NCBI GenBank assembly: GCA_012728855.1
Contig: JAAYEH010000059.1
Coordinates: 1 to 64,000, forward strand
DNA: 64,000 bases
Direction of reading: 5' to 3'
From: Rhodopirellula sp.
GTDB taxonomy: Bacteria > Planctomycetota > Planctomycetia > Pirellulales > Thermoguttaceae
Under the pieces are notes generated by a model. That model was not told the DNA's origin and ran no database searches. It saw only the letters and a program-made list of their open reading frames with translations. A program made the translations under genes and the position numbers. This document shows, in pieces, positions 28,649 to 37,994 of this stretch (the stretch's first letter is position 1; every line of letters starts with the position of its first letter).

Positions 28649-30868
28649 TTACCGTTGCGGTTTGAGCACCACCGTGGCCAGCGGGGGCAGGTCGATCCGC
28701 AGCGATGCCGGCCGTCCATGGCTTGACAGTTGCTCGGCCTTTACGCCCGGACCGTTGCCGATGTTGCTGCCGCCGTAATAGCTCGAGTCGCTGTTGAAAA
28801 TCTCCTCGTACCAGCAGTCGTCGGGAACGCCTAGTCGATGCTGCAACCGCGGCACCGGCGTGAAATTCTCGCATACCACGAGGTAGTCCCGCGGATCCTT
28901 GGCGTATCGCAGATAGCTCAGCGTGCTCTCCTCGTGGTTGTGGCAATCGAGCCACTGGAAGCCCGCTCCCTCGAAGTCGAGCTCATAAAGCGCCTTCTCT
29001 TTGCGGTACAGGCGGTTCAGATCGGCGACGCACTTGCGTAAACCGATGTGGGAATCCCATTGCAGCAGATCCCACTGCAAACTGCGATCGAAGTCCCACT
29101 CATTCCACTGGCCCCACTCACAGCCCATGAACAGAAGCTTTTTGCCGGGGTGGGTCCACATATAGCTGTAGAGCAGACGGAGGTTCGCGAACTTCTGCCA
29201 CAAATCGCCAGGGGCCTTGTCCAGCAACGAGCCCTTGCCATGCACGACTTCGTCGTGCGAAAGCGGCAGGACGAAGTTCTCGTGGAAGGCGTAGATTAAG
29301 CTGAAGGTCAGTTCGTCGTGATGGTACTTGCGGTGGATCGGGCTCTTCTGTACGTAGCGGAGGGTGTCGTTCATCCAGCCCATATTCCACTTCAGACTGA
29401 AGCCGAGGCCGCCCAGGTACGTCGGCCGCGAGACGCCGGGCCACGCGGTCGACTCCTCGGCGATCGTCAGCACGCCCGGATACTGAAGATGCGCCTGCTC
29501 GTTCAATTGTTTCAGAAAACCGATGGCAGCCAGGTTCTCACGGCCGCCGAATTCATTGGGGAGCCAGTCGCCGTCTTCGCGGCTGTAGTCCAGGTAGAGC
29601 ATCGACGCAACCGCATCGACCCGGATACCGTCGATATGGTACTTGTCCATCCAGAACAGCGCGTTGGAAATCAGGAAATTGCGAACCTCGTGACGGCCGT
29701 AGTTGAAGATTTGCGTACCCCAATCGCGATGCTCCCCCTGGCGCGGATCGGCGTGCTCGTACAACGCGCTGCCGTCGAAGCGGCGCAGCCCATGACCGTC
29801 GCGGGGGAAGTGCGCAGGCACCCAATCGAGTACCACGCCGATGTCGTTCTGGTGGCAGAGATCGACGAAGTACATGAAATCTTCGGGCGAGCCGTAACGC
29901 GAGGTGACCGCATAGTAGCCCACGATCTGGTAGCCCCAACTCGCCGAAAGGGGATGCTCCGCGATCGGCAGCAACTCGATATGCGTGTAGCCCATCTCCT
30001 TGACGTAGTCGACCAACTGGTGGGCCAACTCGCGGTAGCTGAGCCAACGCCCGGGATCGTCGCCCGGCCTCCGCCAGCTTCCCAAGTGGACTTCGTAGAA
30101 TGAGAGCGGTTGATGGAGCCAGTCCGTGTTGGGGCGGCGGGCCATCCACTCCCGGTCGTGCCATGTATGTCGGTTGAGATCGACGACTCTCGACGCGGTG
30201 CGCGGGGGCACCTCGGCGGCGAATCCAAACGGATCCGACTTTTCCATCACATGGTCGAAGTGCCGGATTTGATACTTGTAATGCGTGCCGTCGCTCAGTC
30301 CGGGAATAAACAGCTCCCAGAATCCACTGGGGATGTGCTTGCGCATCGGATGGCGACGGCCATCCCAGGCGTTGAAGTCGCCGACAATGCCGACACTCGT
30401 CGCGTTGGGCGCCCAGACGGCGAAGTTCACTCCCTCAACTCCGTCAATGGTACGAACTTGGGCCCCCAGCTTGTTGTAACACTGCCAATGTCGCCCCTCG
30501 TTCAACAAGTGCAGATCGTAATCGGTCAAAAGGTGCGGAAACGAGTAAGGATCATGCATGACTTCTCTCTTGCCCCCCTCTTCAGACACCTGCAACAAGT
30601 AACGCGGCTTTTCGTCGGCGGCGCCAACCGGGCAAATGGCCTCGAAAAGACCCGCCGGGTGAATACGTCGCATCGGCCGCATGGGCTGTTGGTGCATCGG
30701 ATCGACGACCCAAGCCTGGGAGGAATGCGGCAGAAACGCTCGCACGGCCAACGCCCGCCGCTCGCCGTCGCCAACTTCATGCGGGCCAAGCAGTTCAAAG
30801 GGGTTTTCGTGTCGTCCTTCAACCAGTTGCCAAACCTTGTCCAACTCCACCGTCGTACGCACCGCCAA
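28649..30868 (-). CDS. glgB: 1,4-alpha-glucan branching enzyme
   Basis: A 739-aa GH13 enzyme that creates alpha-1,6 branches in glycogen. It has an N-terminal extra module and a CBM48-like domain ([25 protein letters not shown]), then the (beta/alpha)8 barrel. The catalytic residues are in [19 protein letters not shown] (nucleophile Asp), [12 protein letters not shown] (acid/base Glu) and [14 protein letters not shown]. The length fits full-size bacterial GlgB. No other glg gene is adjacent. Confidence 0.96.
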   Translation of the reverse strand: MAVRTTVELDKVWQLVEGRHENPFELLGPHEVGDGERRALAVRAFLPHSSQAWVVDPMHQQPMRPMRRIHPAGLFEAICPVGAADEKPRYLLQVSEEGGKREVMHDPYSFPHLLTDYDLHLLNEGRHWQCYNKLGAQVRTIDGVEGVNFAVWAPNATSVGIVGDFNAWDGRRHPMRKHIPSGFWELFIPGLSDGTHYKYQIRHFDHVMEKSDPFGFAAEVPPRTASRVVDLNRHTWHDREWMARRPNTDWLHQPLSFYEVHLGSWRRPGDDPGRWLSYRELAHQLVDYVKEMGYTHIELLPIAEHPLSASWGYQIVGYYAVTSRYGSPEDFMYFVDLCHQNDIGVVLDWVPAHFPRDGHGLRRFDGSALYEHADPRQGEHRDWGTQIFNYGRHEVRNFLISNALFWMDKYHIDGIRVDAVASMLYLDYSREDGDWLPNEFGGRENLAAIGFLKQLNEQAHLQYPGVLTIAEESTAWPGVSRPTYLGGLGFSLKWNMGWMNDTLRYVQKSPIHRKYHHDELTFSLIYAFHENFVLPLSHDEVVHGKGSLLDKAPGDLWQKFANLRLLYSYMWTHPGKKLLFMGCEWGQWNEWDFDRSLQWDLLQWDSHIGLRKCVADLNRLYRKEKALYELDFEGAGFQWLDCHNHEESTLSYLRYAKDPRDYLVVCENFTPVPRLQHRLGVPDDCWYEEIFNSDSSYYGGSNIGNGPGVKAEQLSSHGRPASLRIDLPPLATVVLKPQR

Positions 30869-30892
30869 CCTCCACTTCTCAAACGGATTACT

Positions 30893-31498
30893 TTACCCAA
30901 AGCGCGGCGACGGTACCAGGGCCGATAAGCCGCTGCTGATCTGCCGCTTCCATCGGACCAGCCACCGATAGGACAATTGTCGCCATCCTCGGGATAAGCT
31001 GGACGACGAATCGCTTGTTTGCCGGGCCCCCGCTGGCTGAGGTGCCTCGTCGCCCGCAGCTCCGAACAACGCTCCCGCGGGAGGGGCGATCTGGTGCGGC
31101 GGGTCGAATCGCCAGTCGCGGACGCGACATTCTACATTGTGAAAAGCCAGCGTCCGGTCGATTCGTCGCCACAGATCGCGGTTCTTCACGGGAACCATCT
31201 GGCCGAAAAACTCCCAGCACCACTCGTTGCGGCGCCATTCGGCCAGACCGTGCCGTATTCCCTCTCGTACATAGGCGCTGGATGTCACCAACGTCACGTG
31301 AGATGGCTGGTTGAGAGCCTCCAGACCACGGACCACCGCCAGCAGTTCCAACCGCTCGCCGTAGACTCCCGGTTCCAGTTCATCCGCCTCGACTTGCTCG
31401 GTTGAGTCTGCCGAACAGAGAAGAAATCGCCAACGCCCGTTCTCGGGCCCGTCGACGGCGTCGGAATAAAGAATGTAACGGGGATTTGAAGCACTCAT
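30893..31498 (-). CDS. RNase HI-like protein with altered active site
   Basis: A protein of about 201 aa. The first 140 residues look like an RNase HI fold (YILYSDAVDG, YGERLELLAVVRGLEAL, VTSSAYVREGIRHGL). The first Asp and the Glu of the DEDD set are present, but the third acidic site, normally TDSxYV, is TSSAYV, so Asp is Ser. The C-terminal 60 residues are Pro/Ser-rich. Activity may be lost or changed. ATG 31498 is chosen; the ORF extends to 31537 without a better ribosome site. Confidence 0.6.
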   Translation of the reverse strand: MSASNPRYILYSDAVDGPENGRWRFLLCSADSTEQVEADELEPGVYGERLELLAVVRGLEALNQPSHVTLVTSSAYVREGIRHGLAEWRRNEWCWEFFGQMVPVKNRDLWRRIDRTLAFHNVECRVRDWRFDPPHQIAPPAGALFGAAGDEAPQPAGARQTSDSSSSLSRGWRQLSYRWLVRWKRQISSGLSALVPSPRFG

Positions 31499-31869
31499 CG
31501 GGGCGCTCTCCAACAATCCTGTGGCTGAAGTCGGCAAAACTCGGAGAGCCGCTCACGACGACGGCTTCCCGCAGAAATGCCGGGAGCACTCCGTTGACAA
31601 CCCGCGACCCGGGAGTCCGGCCCGGGCACTCTTAGTCATCGGCAGTCGCAACCCAGAGTCCCCAGTTTATCTTCCTTTTCTAAATACGGTCCGGACAATC
31701 CGTGGCCGGACAAGGAAGGCTGGTTGCACGGAGAGAATCATTACCCACCCTATTGCCGAGCAGCCCGGCTGCTGCCACTGGCCGAATCGTCGGTGCGACG
31801 CAAAACCAATGCAAAGCAGCTGGGCGGCTGGGGGTTTTTGCTCTTATGGCGGGTGGTTGATTATTTTCG
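31499..31869. other. intergenic region with a decayed CAGCCCGGCTGC-type hairpin
   Basis: No gene is supported here. At 31758-31773 GAGCAGCCCGGCTGCT faces a poorly matched partner AGCAGCTGGGCGGCTG near 31815-31830, followed by a GGGGGTTTTT run. It may terminate plus-strand readthrough. The rest shows nothing recognisable. Confidence 0.5.
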
Positions 31870-33153
31870 CTACAAGGCGCTTCGTAGCGGCCGCACCGCA
31901 GCGGTCGTGCCGGTGAGTTCGTTCAGCAGTCGTTGCCAGTTCTGTGGAGACCCCGGAGTCAACCGCCCCAGCACGCGGCACAGATCGGCGCCCGTTACGG
32001 CGGGCGGGTTTGCCGGCAGTTGATCGAGGTGCAGGAGTGCCAGGACACCTGCCGAGGCGGCATCGAAGGTTTCGTCGGCAATTCCGATCTCGCTCAGTCG
32101 CGCCAACTCCGCCTTCGGCATTCGTATCCCGATCTCCCGCAGCAGCATGCCATTGTGCTGCCCACCCCCGCAGACCAGGACTGGCCCCGAGAGACAACGC
32201 TCCGGCAAGACGCCGCGAATCGTCCGCACGGTGGCCTCGGCAATGAAATGGGCGGCGCTGCAGAGCATGTCCCGCACAGACCAGCCGGCGTCGACGGCCT
32301 GTTCCATGGCGTCATGGAAAAACGCCGTGGCATCCACACCGTAGGGATTCCAACGAGGCAGCGAAGTCGCAAAGTAGGGATTGGAGAGCCAGTGTTCGAC
32401 CAATTCGGCGACTTTGCCTCCCTGGACGCCGAGTCGTCCGCCATGGTCAAACGTGTGCTTGCCGCCGCTCAAACGCCGGGTCAATTGATCCAAGAGCCCT
32501 GTGCCCGGCCCAATGTCGAAGGATACAATCCGCCCGGCTGAACTGGCTCCCATGCCCGCCGGCAGCCACGTCCATCGCGATGTGCGTCCCAGGTCGAGAA
32601 GAATCTGATCGCGCTGAACGCTGCGGAGGAAGAGCCACTGCGGTAGGGCCGTCAGAGGCCCGCCGAGCCCTCCCCTGGTAATATCGCGTGCGGGAAAGGC
32701 GTCGATCACGTTCAGTCCGGTCAGCTCCGCCAGACGCGCCGCGTCGGAAAGCTCCCAATACGTTCGCAGGCCATCCTCATCCGTGTTCCATAGTCCCGGG
32801 TCGAGCACTCCGACCGCCAACACTCGTCCCGCACCCAAGCCCGTTTTGGCCAAAAGATCGGCCAGCAAATCCGCGAGCACCGCAGTTAAGGCTGTCTTGA
32901 CCTTGGCTACCCGCTGAGCAAGGGATCTGTTGTCCACCCCTGGTCCGGTGATGTGATCGAACAGGCCGACAACTTCTTCGGGCACGACAGACGTCACGCC
33001 GCCCGAGATTTTCAGTCGAACGTCCAATCCTCGTCCCACTGCGGCAACGGCGGCGGCCGAGACGCGCCGGCAGTGGGACGAGACGTGGAGGCCAGCCACC
33101 CATCGACGATCGTCGACCGTCGGGGCGGATTCAAATGGGAGGACGGTTGCCAT
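31870..33153 (-). CDS. anmK: anhydro-N-acetylmuramic acid kinase-like protein
   Basis: This 427-aa protein resembles AnmK of the ASKHA superfamily. It has DAFPARDITRGGLGGPLTALPQWLFL, SFDIGPGTGLLDQLTRR and a C-terminal CGGGQHNGMLLREI motif. AnmK opens and phosphorylates anhydroMurNAc during cell-wall recycling. The N-terminal SGTS-type phosphate motif of classical AnmK is not obvious (GLHVSSHCRRVSAA), so a divergent function is possible. AAGGATTTCTTC precedes the ATG. This is of interest because peptidoglycan in planctomycetes was long disputed. Confidence 0.7.
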   Translation of the reverse strand: MATVLPFESAPTVDDRRWVAGLHVSSHCRRVSAAAVAAVGRGLDVRLKISGGVTSVVPEEVVGLFDHITGPGVDNRSLAQRVAKVKTALTAVLADLLADLLAKTGLGAGRVLAVGVLDPGLWNTDEDGLRTYWELSDAARLAELTGLNVIDAFPARDITRGGLGGPLTALPQWLFLRSVQRDQILLDLGRTSRWTWLPAGMGASSAGRIVSFDIGPGTGLLDQLTRRLSGGKHTFDHGGRLGVQGGKVAELVEHWLSNPYFATSLPRWNPYGVDATAFFHDAMEQAVDAGWSVRDMLCSAAHFIAEATVRTIRGVLPERCLSGPVLVCGGGQHNGMLLREIGIRMPKAELARLSEIGIADETFDAASAGVLALLHLDQLPANPPAVTGADLCRVLGRLTPGSPQNWQRLLNELTGTTAAVRPLRSAL

Positions 33154-33262
33154 GAAGAAATCCTTTTCCCTGCGCAGCCGCCAAGGCGCGGTTCATAGGA
33201 GCAAAGCACTCCGGCCGCGGTCCCTCGCGGTCGGAAATCCTAGTCTCTTGCAGCCGTCGCTG

Positions 33263-34009
33263 CTAGGCCACCATCCGCATTTCGCACACCGCGCCGGTCG
33301 CGCCGACGACGAATTCTTCGAAAACCCTTAGGTCCAATGCCGAAGCCGAGGGGGATTCCGGGTGAAACTGCGTACCGAAGGCGAACCAGTCGTCCATCAC
33401 GCTCTCGATCGCTTCGACGATGCCGTCGGGGCAGCGCGCCGTTACGGCGAATCCGGGCGCAACGTCGTCCACCGCCATATGGTGCATGCTATTGACGCGA
33501 ATCTCGCCGTCTCCGTACACCCGTTCCATCAACGAACCGGGGGCAACCTCCAAAGCATGTCGATGGGCTGGATCCATGGCGTCCTGATGGGGAATCGCCT
33601 TGGGCGAGTCTTCGGGAATATGCAGGAAGAGATTCCCTCCTTGGGAGACATTGAGCAGTTGCATTCCCGTCCCGATTCCGTAAACCGGCATGCGACGGTG
33701 CGCGATCCGGCTCATCAGCGCCCGATCAAAATCTTCTCGTCGCGACTCGAGGAGGCGAACCGACGGGTGGAGCATGAATCCATCGCGCCGCGGGTCGAGA
33801 TCGGCGCCGCCGACAAGCACCACGCCATCGAGCAGATCCAAGACGCGATCCAGATCATTCTTGTCGGCCATTGGCGGAATAATAATCGGCACAGCGCCGA
33901 TTCTCACCAGCGAGTCGTAGTATCCGGCGGCCAGATACGTAAACGCGGGCGAATCCTTGCGGGCGGAACGAAAGTCGGCATTCAAGCCAATGAGGGGTTT
34001 CACAGCCAT
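33263..34009 (-). CDS. class I glutamine amidotransferase-like (PuuD family) without nucleophile Cys
   Basis: A 248-aa protein of the gamma-glutamyl-GABA hydrolase family. It has GVVLVGGADLDPRRDG, NVSQGGNLFLHI and a C-terminal catalytic His/Glu motif (FGTQFHPESP). The nucleophile elbow, normally GICRGMQ, reads GIGTGMQ, so the catalytic Cys is Gly. It is therefore unlikely to hydrolyse gamma-glutamyl bonds by the usual mechanism. ATG 34009 has GGAG 8 nt upstream; the ORF track start at 34177 adds a non-homologous leader. Confidence 0.8.
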   Translation of the reverse strand: MAVKPLIGLNADFRSARKDSPAFTYLAAGYYDSLVRIGAVPIIIPPMADKNDLDRVLDLLDGVVLVGGADLDPRRDGFMLHPSVRLLESRREDFDRALMSRIAHRRMPVYGIGTGMQLLNVSQGGNLFLHIPEDSPKAIPHQDAMDPAHRHALEVAPGSLMERVYGDGEIRVNSMHHMAVDDVAPGFAVTARCPDGIVEAIESVMDDWFAFGTQFHPESPSASALDLRVFEEFVVGATGAVCEMRMVA

Positions 34010-34452
34010 GAGTACTTCTCCTTGGACACGTCCTGTGTCCCTTTGGGGTGAGACTGGAAACGGCGATAAGGCCAGTCGCAGTGGGAAGGAGAAGGGCCAA
34101 ACGAGTGGAGCGCTACAGCAATACGCTCGGCGAGCTGTTACAGCCGGGGGCGAAGCGATCGCTACCCCTACAACCAATCCCTTGGCTTCTCCGACGGATT
34201 ATGGGCCTCCGACAATGCCCGCATCCGGCACGATGTCCTTATCGTTACGTCCTGTAACTCCTGCACACTTGGCGTGTCACCACCATAAGAAATGCAAGTC
34301 AAGGGCGAGTTTACCTGAGGCCCGATACGTGTCAAGCAAAAGTCTATATTTTGGATTTATCGGCTGCCGTTCTACCATATCTTGTGCTGCTAGCATCGCT
34401 GCCAAGTGACTTGCCGTTCGGCGCTGAGGCGACCTGCAGAAGGCGAATTGCC
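34010..34452. other. intergenic region, no gene seen
   Basis: No conserved frame, RNA or repeat is recognised in this spacer between the amidotransferase-like gene and the hairpin after pyrE. An AT-richer part near 34330-34390 is the most promoter-like stretch. Confidence 0.4.
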
Positions 34453-34520
34453 AGCAGCCCGCCTGCTCATCCCGGCCGGGGCTGGTCCAAGGCCGGTCGA
34501 CAGTCAGCAGGCGGGCTGCT
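34453..34520. repeat. AGCAGCCCGCCTGCT hairpin overlapping the pyrE stop
   Basis: AGCAGCCCGCCTGCT (34453-34467) pairs perfectly with AGCAGGCGGGCTGCT (34506-34520). The right arm encodes the last residues of PyrE (...EQPAC). It is a family member of the CAGCCCGGCTGC hairpins. Confidence 0.7.
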
Positions 34521-35070
34521 CGGGCGGTTCGATGTCGAAATCGCGTATGGTGAGCAGGCTCGAGAAGGGAATACCGCGGTCGGAGAAGGTCTTGGCCCCG
34601 CCTTCCATCCGGTCGATGATGGCGATGACTCGGACAACCTCCAGCCCAAACGCCTCGGCTCGCTCGATGGCAGCAATCGACGATCCACCGGTCGTCACCA
34701 CATCTTCCACGATAGCGACCTTTTCGCCGGGTTTGACCGGTCCTTCGATATACTGATTGGTGCCATGTCCCTTCGGCTGGCGACGAACCATGAATCCGGC
34801 AATTGGCATGTCGCGGAGTGCGGACATGGTCACCACCGCCGCGGTAATCGGATCGGCCCCGATCGCCATCCCGCCAATGGCGTCCGGCATACCGTCTTGG
34901 ACCAGCAGATCGAGAATGCCGTCGGCGATCAGGGCGGCGCCGCGGGGATCGAGTGTCACTTGCTTGCCATCGAGGTAGTAGGAGGCTGTCTTGCCGGAAG
35001 TCAACGTAAATGTACCAAAGCGGAGGGCCTTCTGGCGAACCAGTGCGATGAGGGCTTCTTTGTCGTACAC
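34504..35070 (-). CDS. pyrE: orotate phosphoribosyltransferase
   Basis: An enzyme of about 188 aa in pyrimidine synthesis that joins orotate and PRPP. The PRPP motif is VAIVEDVVTTGGSS, preceded by the flexible-loop region MVRRQPKGHGTNQYIEGP. GTG 35070 (VYDKEALIALV) is favoured, with AAGGA about 8 nt upstream; the ORF track's GTG at 35115 adds 15 residues. The extreme C-terminus is encoded by a repeat hairpin arm, so the tail may have been replaced by that insertion. Confidence 0.92.
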   Translation of the reverse strand: MYDKEALIALVRQKALRFGTFTLTSGKTASYYLDGKQVTLDPRGAALIADGILDLLVQDGMPDAIGGMAIGADPITAAVVTMSALRDMPIAGFMVRRQPKGHGTNQYIEGPVKPGEKVAIVEDVVTTGGSSIAAIERAEAFGLEVVRVIAIIDRMEGGAKTFSDRGIPFSSLLTIRDFDIEPPEQPAC

Positions 35071-35307
35071 GGGCAGGATCCTTGATGACAAAACAACGGA
35101 CGGTGTTTGTCCCACCTATACCATGCATGCGGCCAATACGGAAGGGCTCCCGGATACTGGCCTTGCGAGATTCCCGAAGTTTCGGATTCGGTGTGGCACT
35201 GCTTGGGATTGAATGGACTCTCCATTTGTGCAGAACGCACCACAATCACAAGCAGTGGGACGCGCCCAACATGAAGCAGGCTGGCTGCCGCGACGGGAAA
35301 CGTCCCT

Positions 35308-36348
35308 TCACAGCTTTTCCGCCATCTCCAGCACGAGGCGCTCGGTTGTTTCCCAACCGATACAGGCGTCGGTGATCGACTGCCCGTAGACCAGTTCCGC
35401 CGCCGGCCTGGGAAAGGGCTGGCTGCCTTCGACGAGATTGCTTTCCAGCATGGCGCCAACGACCGCGTGAGAGCCGGAGGTTCGCTCGGCGACGATCTCT
35501 CGCAGAACGTCCGGTTGCCGGCAAGGATCCTTGCCGCTGTTGCCGTGACTGCAATCGACGAGGACAGACGGATGAAGCCCCGCCTTTTCCAAGAGTCGGA
35601 TCGTCTGGGCCACGTCTTTGGGCGAGCAGTTCGGTCCGTTGTCGCCGCCGCGAAGTACGAGATGGCAATCGGGATTGCCGCGGGTTTCCACCGCCGAGGC
35701 CACGCCGTCGCCGCTGATACCCAGAAACGTCTGGGGCTGGCTGGCGGCTTTGATGGCATGAATTGCCGAAGTGACCGTGCCTTGCGTCCCGTTCTTGAAG
35801 GCCAGCGGCATGGACAGTCCGGAAGCCATTTGCCGGTGGGTCTGCGATTCCGTCGTGCGAGCGCCGATGGCCGACCAGCAGATCAGGTCCGCGATGTACT
35901 GCGGCGTGATGGGGTCTAGTAGTTCCGTGGCGGTAGGAACCCCCATGTCAATCACCGCCAGCAAAAGCCGCCGCGCGATCCGCAAACCTTCGGGGATGTC
36001 GTCGGATCCATCCAGGTGCGGGTCCATGATCAGCCCTTTCCATCCCAGCGATGTGCGGGGCTTTTCGAAATAACACCGCATCACGATAAAGATTTTTTCG
36101 CTCACCTGCTCGATCATACTGCGCAGTCGCGTGGCGTACTCCAAGCCGGCCTGGGTGTCGTGAATCGAACACGGCCCGACGATCAACAACAGCCGCGGGT
36201 CGTTGTGCCGCAGGATATCGCGGATCTGTGATCGGGAGTCGGCAACGAACTCCTCTTGCCGGTCTGTCCGCGGGATCTCGTGCAGCAGAAGCGCCGGGGC
36301 GGGCAGAGGGATGTTCGATGCGATATTCAGATCGGATACTTTTCTCAT
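35308..36348 (-). CDS. aroG: 3-deoxy-7-phosphoheptulonate synthase (DAHP synthase, class I)
   Basis: A 346-aa enzyme for the first step of aromatic amino-acid synthesis, condensing PEP and erythrose-4-phosphate. It has LLLIVGPCSIHD (metal Cys), MRCYFEKPRTSLGWKGLIMDP, GARTTESQTHR, FKNGT and LVDCSHGNSGKD. The length is typical of the E. coli AroFGH type. ATG 36348 follows GGGGGAAG; the longer ORF is rejected. The specific isozyme name is arbitrary because feedback sensitivity cannot be read off. Confidence 0.94.
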   Translation of the reverse strand: MRKVSDLNIASNIPLPAPALLLHEIPRTDRQEEFVADSRSQIRDILRHNDPRLLLIVGPCSIHDTQAGLEYATRLRSMIEQVSEKIFIVMRCYFEKPRTSLGWKGLIMDPHLDGSDDIPEGLRIARRLLLAVIDMGVPTATELLDPITPQYIADLICWSAIGARTTESQTHRQMASGLSMPLAFKNGTQGTVTSAIHAIKAASQPQTFLGISGDGVASAVETRGNPDCHLVLRGGDNGPNCSPKDVAQTIRLLEKAGLHPSVLVDCSHGNSGKDPCRQPDVLREIVAERTSGSHAVVGAMLESNLVEGSQPFPRPAAELVYGQSITDACIGWETTERLVLEMAEKL

Positions 36349-36501
36349 TCGCGTTCTTCCCCCGTCGCTGGTAACTCGTCGATTTCGGTATCCCTCTATT
36401 ATTACCTCGGCAGGCAAGCAACCCACAAGAGTTCACCGCCGTGGGTGATCGATACTGTCCGGCGCGTCGGTGACTTGCTATCATGCCCGGTGGCTCAAGT
36501 A

Positions 36502-36524
36502 GATCCCGCTTGCCGAGCGGGATC
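36502..36524. repeat. GATCCCGCT-TGCCG-AGCGGGATC hairpin
   Basis: A perfect 9-bp stem with a 5-nt loop in the 287-bp space between the divergent aroG and isomerase genes. It may be regulatory or a small repeat; no factor is assigned. Confidence 0.45.
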
Positions 36525-36635
36525 GTGGGCAGCCAAGCGATTTGCCGGCGCAGAGGTTCTGCTCGGCAAGCAGAGACTACCGGAACCATGCCGCCCGAGC
36601 GAGAACCCGGGATTGGCCCGCAAAGGAGCGTTACC

Positions 36636-37991
36636 ATGCGAAAAGCGAAGGCGGCGTTCGTCGGCTTTGGGGAAGTGAATACGCCTCGCGAGATCATCGA
36701 GAGGAAATGCGCCGAGGCGAGGCGGTTGTTGGAGGAGCAGGGGATCGAGACCATCGCCACCGAGCCGGTCAGCGACGACGCCGAAGGCCGCGACGTCGCC
36801 CGCGCGCAAGCCGAGTTGGCCGGCCGGGAGTTCGACTTCCTGATCGTCTGCCTGGCCGGCTGGATTCCGTCGCACGCGGTCATCGGCGTCGTCGATCCGT
36901 TCCGCCATAAGCCCATGCTCCTCTGGGGCCTTAGCGGTTGGACCGAGGGCGACCGCTTCGTGACCACCGCCGATCAGGCCGGCACGACCGCGCTGCGCAA
37001 GCCGATGGCCGATCTGGGATACCGATTCAAATACGTGGTCAACTACCTCGGCCGGCAACCCGACATGCGACAGATCCTCAGCTTTGCCCATGCCGCCCGC
37101 GCCGAGTCGCTTCTGCGGGGAGCGAGGATCGGCGAGATGGGCTACCGCGACATGCGGCTGTACGCGACGCTCCACGACGGGGTGTCGTTGCGGGCAAAGA
37201 TCGGCCCGGAGGTCGAGGTTTTCGAGATGCTCGAAATGGTTCAGACGATCGAGAAGCTCGACCCTGCGGAAGTTACCCGCCTTGCCGATGCGGTCCGCGG
37301 GCGTTGGCAGTTCGTCAAGCCGCCCAAAGAAGGGACGGTGGAAAACGCGGTGAAACTGTACCTCGCCGTCAGCCGCAAGATCAAGGAGCGAGGCTACCAG
37401 GCGGTCTCGCTCATCGACGTCGACGGCGTCAAGAAACTCCTGGGATTCGCGCCTGCCGGCACGTTCATGCTGTTGCACGAAGAGGACGATGTCTGCACCA
37501 TCCCGGAGAACGACACCCTCGGGGCAGTTACCCAATTGATCACCCGCTATCTGACCGGTCAGGCGGCCGCCTACATGGAGTTCTACGAGTTTCTCGAAAA
37601 CGGCATGTTGATGGGAGTGCCCGACTACGTGCCGACCGAGATCGTCGACGGCCCGGTCACCGTCATGCCGACCGCCTTCGGAGAGTTCGGCGAGGGGCTG
37701 TTGAACGTCTCCAAAGTCAAGACCGGACGCATCACTCTCGCCCGCCTCACGCACACGGGCGACCGCTACGGGATGCACATCGCCACCGGCGAAGCACGCC
37801 GGCCGCGGAAATGGGAAGAAGCCGGCTGGGCGCCGCCCGCCCCGCAGTTGCCGAGCCTGGAGATCACCCTGGACGGGCCCATCGACGAATTCATTCAGAA
37901 GGTGCTCGGGCAGCACTACATTGTATCGTATGGAGATCACCGCGAAGCGATGGTCGACCTTTGCCGATTGCTCGGAGTCGAGATCGTCTGA
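36636..37991 (+). CDS. L-fucose/L-arabinose isomerase-family protein
   Basis: A 451-aa protein resembling the FucI/AraA superfamily. The N-terminal part is a Rossmann-like domain (KAAFVGFGEVNTPRE). The mid-domain has acidic metal-site candidates in HEEDDVCTIPENDTLGAVTQ, and the C-terminal GQHYIVSYGDHREAMVDLCRLLG matches the family's closing motif. It probably interconverts an aldose and a ketose. ATG 36636 follows AAAGGAG. It is 3 nt from the FGGY kinase gene, so isomerase and kinase should act in series on one sugar. Confidence 0.75.
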   Translation: MRKAKAAFVGFGEVNTPREIIERKCAEARRLLEEQGIETIATEPVSDDAEGRDVARAQAELAGREFDFLIVCLAGWIPSHAVIGVVDPFRHKPMLLWGLSGWTEGDRFVTTADQAGTTALRKPMADLGYRFKYVVNYLGRQPDMRQILSFAHAARAESLLRGARIGEMGYRDMRLYATLHDGVSLRAKIGPEVEVFEMLEMVQTIEKLDPAEVTRLADAVRGRWQFVKPPKEGTVENAVKLYLAVSRKIKERGYQAVSLIDVDGVKKLLGFAPAGTFMLLHEEDDVCTIPENDTLGAVTQLITRYLTGQAAAYMEFYEFLENGMLMGVPDYVPTEIVDGPVTVMPTAFGEFGEGLLNVSKVKTGRITLARLTHTGDRYGMHIATGEARRPRKWEEAGWAPPAPQLPSLEITLDGPIDEFIQKVLGQHYIVSYGDHREAMVDLCRLLGVEIV

Positions 37992-37994
37992 ACC

